From the NCBI GenBank assembly GCA_964035575.1, contig OZ037868.1:372001-436000 (forward strand): DNA of 64,000 bases. Reading direction: 5' to 3'. The stretch is from Rhynchopus sp. YZ270_cl-10. Its lineage: Eukaryota > Euglenozoa > Diplonemea > Diplonemida > Diplonemidae. Of the stretch, positions 60,570 through 64,000 are shown piece by piece (position 1 is the first letter of the stretch; each line of letters opens with the position of its first letter). Below the pieces are notes generated by a model. The model made no database searches. It saw only the letters and a list, made by a program, of their open reading frames with translations, and had not been told where the DNA came from. A program made the translations under genes and the position numbers.

Positions 60570-61402
60570 CACGTATGGCAAATGATAATATATTATGCGC
60601 TATTATGAGATCTCATAATACATGTGATATTATGCGCTATTATGTGCTATTATGCGCTATTATGTGCTATTATGCGCTATTATGCGCCAATTATGCGGCG
60701 TTATGCGCTCATTATGTGCCGTACCCCCCACCCCCCCACCCAAAAAAAGTCGCTCAGAAGTGGTCAAAAGTGCCCAAAACCGGGCGGAATTCGATTTTGG
60801 GGTACAAATGGGCCTATGGTGTGGTTTTTATTGACTTCAGGGGGGTTTCTTTGATTTATTACCTACTTCACGTTTTTTGACGGCTTAAGATACCTTGGGT
60901 GGGAAAACCTTTGGTACCAGGTGCTTGACACTTTTTGAAACATGGTTCTAAGTTCCATCAAGTCCCTCTAAACACCCCGAAACCGCCTGGGTACCCCTCG
61001 GGATAGGTTCTGGGGTGAAAATATGTGGCTTTGGGGGCTTTTCTGGCCCCTGGCTCACACTGAGGCGTGATGGATGTGTGAGTTGCTCTATCTACGAGGG
61101 GTGGGCAGGTACAAGTTGTATGTACATTTTTGAAAAAAGCAGATACGGGGCTTCTTGAGGCTCAAAACTGCTCAAAACCGGGCGCAGATGGATTTTTGGA
61201 CATCTGAGGGTGGTATTTTCTGGTCTGGGGCATTGGGGTAGGGCACATAATGAGCACATAATAGCGCATAATCATTATGCGCTATTATGTGCTATTATGC
61301 GCTATTATGCATTATGCGATTATTATGAGCGCGCATAATAGCGCATAATGATCTCATAATTTATTATGAGATCTCATAATAAATTATCATTTGCCATACG
61401 TG
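60570..61402. mobile_element. 833-bp inverted-repeat element built of TATGCGC words
   Basis: Perfect ends CACGTATGGCAAATGATAAT and ATTATCATTTGCCATACGTG, with ATACAA immediately outside both (60564-60569 and 61403-61408). The outer 150 bases on each side are iterations of ATTATGCGCTATTATGTGCT and GAGATCTCATAAT, both self-complementary. The centre (60720-61240) is A/T-rich unique text with phrases like CCCAAAACCGGGCG. No transposase. The 6-bp duplication does not identify a superfamily. Confidence 0.85.
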
Positions 61403-61455
61403 ATACAAAGTGTATCTTTGTGTCGCTTTTCTAGACTGTCACAGATCATCATCAG

Positions 61456-62040
61456 TACAGTACAGTACAGTACAGTACAGTACAGTACAGTACAGTACAG
61501 TACAGTACAGTACAGTACAGTACAGTACAGTACAGTACAGTACAGTACAGTACAGTACAGTACAGTACAGTACAGTACAGTACAGTACAGTACAGTACAG
61601 TACAGTACAGTACAGTACAGTACAGTACAGTACAGTACAGTACAGTACAGTACAGTACAGTACAGTACAGTACAGTACAGTACAGTACAGTACAGTACAG
61701 TACAGTACAGTACAGTACAGTACAGTACAGTACAGTACAGTACAGTACAGTACAGTACAGTACAGTACAGTACAGTACAGTACAGTACAGTACAGTACAG
61801 TACAGTACAGTACAGTACAGTACAGTACAGTACAGTACAGTACAGTACAGTACAGTACAGTACAGTACAGTACAGTACAGTACAGTACAGTACAGTACAG
61901 TACAGTACAGTACAGTACAGTACAGTACAGTACAGTACAGTACAGTACAGTACAGTACAGTACAGTACAGTACAGTACAGTACAGTACAGTACAGTACAG
62001 TACAGTACAGTACAGTACAGTACAGTACAGTACAGTACAG
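61456..62040. repeat. CAGTA pentamer microsatellite (about 117 copies)
   Basis: Perfect tandem CAGTA. Open frames on both strands (VQYST and YCTVL repeats) are artefacts. It begins 53 bases after the end of the 60570-61402 element. Its TACAG unit is the TACACAG unit of the 26-kb array minus AC. Confidence 0.98.
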
Positions 62041-64000
62041 AGGTCACTTACATGTGGTGGCATGCTTCCCTGTAGGGTGGTGTACCATTTTTTTCCCCAG
62101 CGTAATTTAGGTGTAATTGTGGTTAGTTGTGTGTATTTGTGTGTAATTGTGCTGAAATTGTACTGAAATTGTGCCTAAAATAGGCACAATTTAAGGTGAG
62201 TATGGTGCTAGTTGTGCCCAGTTGTGTCATGGGTAAAACGGTACATCATAGTATGTACTCTACTTTTCACAGTACTCCAAACATGTTTGACGTCCAATAA
62301 GTTGCTTTATGAGCATTTTTTGGGGGCAAACTTTTTTGAGCCGCCACACATATTTGGAGTGCTGTATTTGACAATTCAAAAGACAGTCAGCGACGTTGTC
62401 TGCACGTTTTTGTGTTTGTTTGTTTTGCAGCAACACATCGGAAGTATTCGCATGAGAAAATGGTGAAAAGAATTGGAGCATTGCACTTTTTGTGCTCGTC
62501 TTACTGGGGGGATCGAATAAAGCAGAGGTACGTGGATTGTCAGGCATCACCACACTGCAGTGTAGGGACCTAATGAGAAACGTACGTGCTTTATTCCACC
62601 CAGTAATTGCCAATTACAGAGAAAGGGAATATTGTCTCTTCGCAACAAAACAAAGCAAACAAATACCCCTACGTGATTCTCGCATGCAAAGCTTGTTGTG
62701 GGCTGCGCTGTTCCTGATGGTTGCGATGGATGAAATTTGGATTCATAAGCAAAGTGTGAAAAAGACTAAAAAAAGTTGTTTCATATAACTATTCTACTGA
62801 ATAGAAGGTATCATAGGGTGCACTAAATGCACCCAAACTTTTTTTGAAAAATTGTTGGAGTAGTGTAGTTGCCTCGGTTGTGTTGCCACAGTTGTGCAAT
62901 CTCCACTGTCTTTTTTTTTACTTTATGTGGATTGTTCTTTGTTTTTTTATGGAAAAGAAAGTTTCATGTACCCATTAATAAAGTCCGTGAGGTTACAGCC
63001 AGTAAGTTTTACCTCTTAAAAATAGCATTATCCTCGTTGGTACGGATTATGTGGGCTGACAGTACAAAATAGGGAGAAGGATACAGCCCCTGCTGACAGC
63101 TAAAAAAGATAAAAGACCGAGTAAAAGAGACGTTGAAAAAGTGCAAACGCCAAAAAAGAGGAAAAAAAGAGAGAGGAAAAAAAAGACACACACACACACA
63201 CACAAAGGATGATACTGGTGATGTGCTAGTGATGGAAAAAAGCACCCCCAAAGTTAGTCACTTTTTACTGAAACTAATTTTCATTTCATACACCTTCCTT
63301 TGGGGAAATAAAAAGGAAGCACAGGGTGCCTACGGCTCACACATTATTTGGTGTTCAGAAAAGGCTGAAACTGAGGTCACTGATAAGGTCCAAAGGGGTG
63401 CATTATTTGTGACACACACGCAACATATGGGCAATGTTCCGCTAAGGAACTAGCCGCATTTGTTTGTAACATCCACACACGGGACAATATTCTGCACAAG
63501 AATTACCCAGGTATCAAACAAAAATACACACAGCTGTGACATGAGCACCCCCCACCATGGGCTATACCTCGAATTCCAGGGATAACCCACACCTGATGTC
63601 AAACACACATCCCAAAACTGATTTCTTTGTATAAATACGGAGAAAACAGCACAAAATCATAAAATAAGAAGCACTGACACTTTGTGCACAGTCAAAAGCC
63701 GTAAAAATAGACAATAAAATTGACGGGATACAAACATGGATGTCTTGGTACTTGAACCCCCCTTTTTTATAACAACCCGTCCCAATTGTTCAACAAGACG
63801 TATGTGGTGTCACACCCCCTGAGTGGGAGTTTTGTACATAATTTCGCCTGAAGGCCATTGTACTTTCACAACACACACGTGCGATAAGTTGTCATGGGAA
63901 ACAAAGAAGGGTTGCACAAGAAACTTTTACATAATTGGTGTTACCGTACACCTGTCGAGGACATGTCAAGGACATGTCAATATAGGGGGGGTGTGTAATT
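62041..64000. other. Gene-free right end of the window
   Basis: No gene supported. Contains a GTGCCTAAAATAGGCAC hairpin at about 62173-62189, the CTATTCTACTGAATAG hairpin and GGGTGCACTAAATGCACCC palindrome at about 62790-62835 (also at 8776-8833; the first alone at 51967), a GAAAAATTGTTGGAG-type repeat at 62846-62903 matching 29005-29062, and a CA run at about 63188-63205. Confidence 0.5.
62846..62903 (+). repeat. GAAAAATTG-led short repeat
   Basis: GAAAAATTGTTGGAGTAGTG then TAGTTGCCTCGGTTGTGTTG and CCACAGTTGTGCAA, nearly identical to 29005-29062. It shares the start (after a T run) and the TAGTGTAG core with the GAAAACTTGG repeats. Confidence 0.8.

Noticed and set aside
61391-62110. Four frames of 202-239 codons with VQYST or YCTVL repeats
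   Set aside because: Artefact of the CAGTA pentamer array.
62492-62788. 98-codon plus-strand frame
   Set aside because: Composition resembles the surrounding noncoding DNA and it is the only candidate on this strand here; no motif seen.

Overview
The window looks like nuclear DNA of a unicellular eukaryote (protist). Islands of high-GC-wobble coding sequence sit in a sea of A/T homopolymers, inverted-repeat elements and microsatellites. Some genes carry short cis-introns with GTATG-type donors and CAG acceptors. Every gene I can support (about a dozen) is on the minus strand across the whole 64 kb. One-directional gene arrays plus helical-repeat, IQ-repeat and Cys-rich families fit a euglenozoan such as a diplonemid. 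That placement is inference, no spliced-leader gene was found, and other protists remain possible.

Layout. 1-4.7 kb: two inverted-repeat DNA elements (a Harbinger-like MITE holding a heptamer array, and a Mutator-like element with a MuDR N-terminal relic). 4.7-7.2 kb: two genes of unknown function, one with a degenerate EF-hand. 7.2-9.7 kb: repeats. 9.7-18.2 kb is the densest gene block: a DUF4116 protein with an FG-nucleoporin-like tail, a three-exon protein with an LYR-like N-terminus, a divergent TrmB/METTL1-type tRNA m7G methyltransferase homologue, and a two-exon Arc1p/AIMP1-like tRNA-binding protein (GST-like domain, Lys-rich linker, EMAPII domain). 18.5-21.9 kb: a head-to-tail duplication with two PLAC8-family genes. 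22-31 kb: nested mobile elements, including a hAT-type MITE swollen by an 800-bp heptamer array. 31.3-33.5 kb: a four-exon helical-repeat gene, probably mitochondrial. 34-37 kb: palindromic 'word-array' elements and a clean 119-bp hAT MITE. 37.2-38.3 kb: an unrecognised gene. 40-41.5 kb: a decayed LINE. 45.9-50.4 kb: a 1499-residue protein with many IQ motifs. 51-57 kb: more TIR elements and a partial hAT transposase gene at 54.6-55.8 kb. 57-64 kb: small TA-flanked MITEs, an 833-bp element built of palindromic words, and a 585-bp pentamer array.

The two tRNA-related genes (m7G methyltransferase-like and Arc1p-like) are neighbours, but nothing shows joint regulation. The most unusual content is the repeat fraction. 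At least nine elements have recognisable terminal inverted repeats with exact or near-exact target duplications. Several are filled with iterated self-complementary words. Three long microsatellites share a TACA core. A small hairpin repeat with loop CTCTCGT recurs about a dozen times, always on the plus strand, opposite to the genes.
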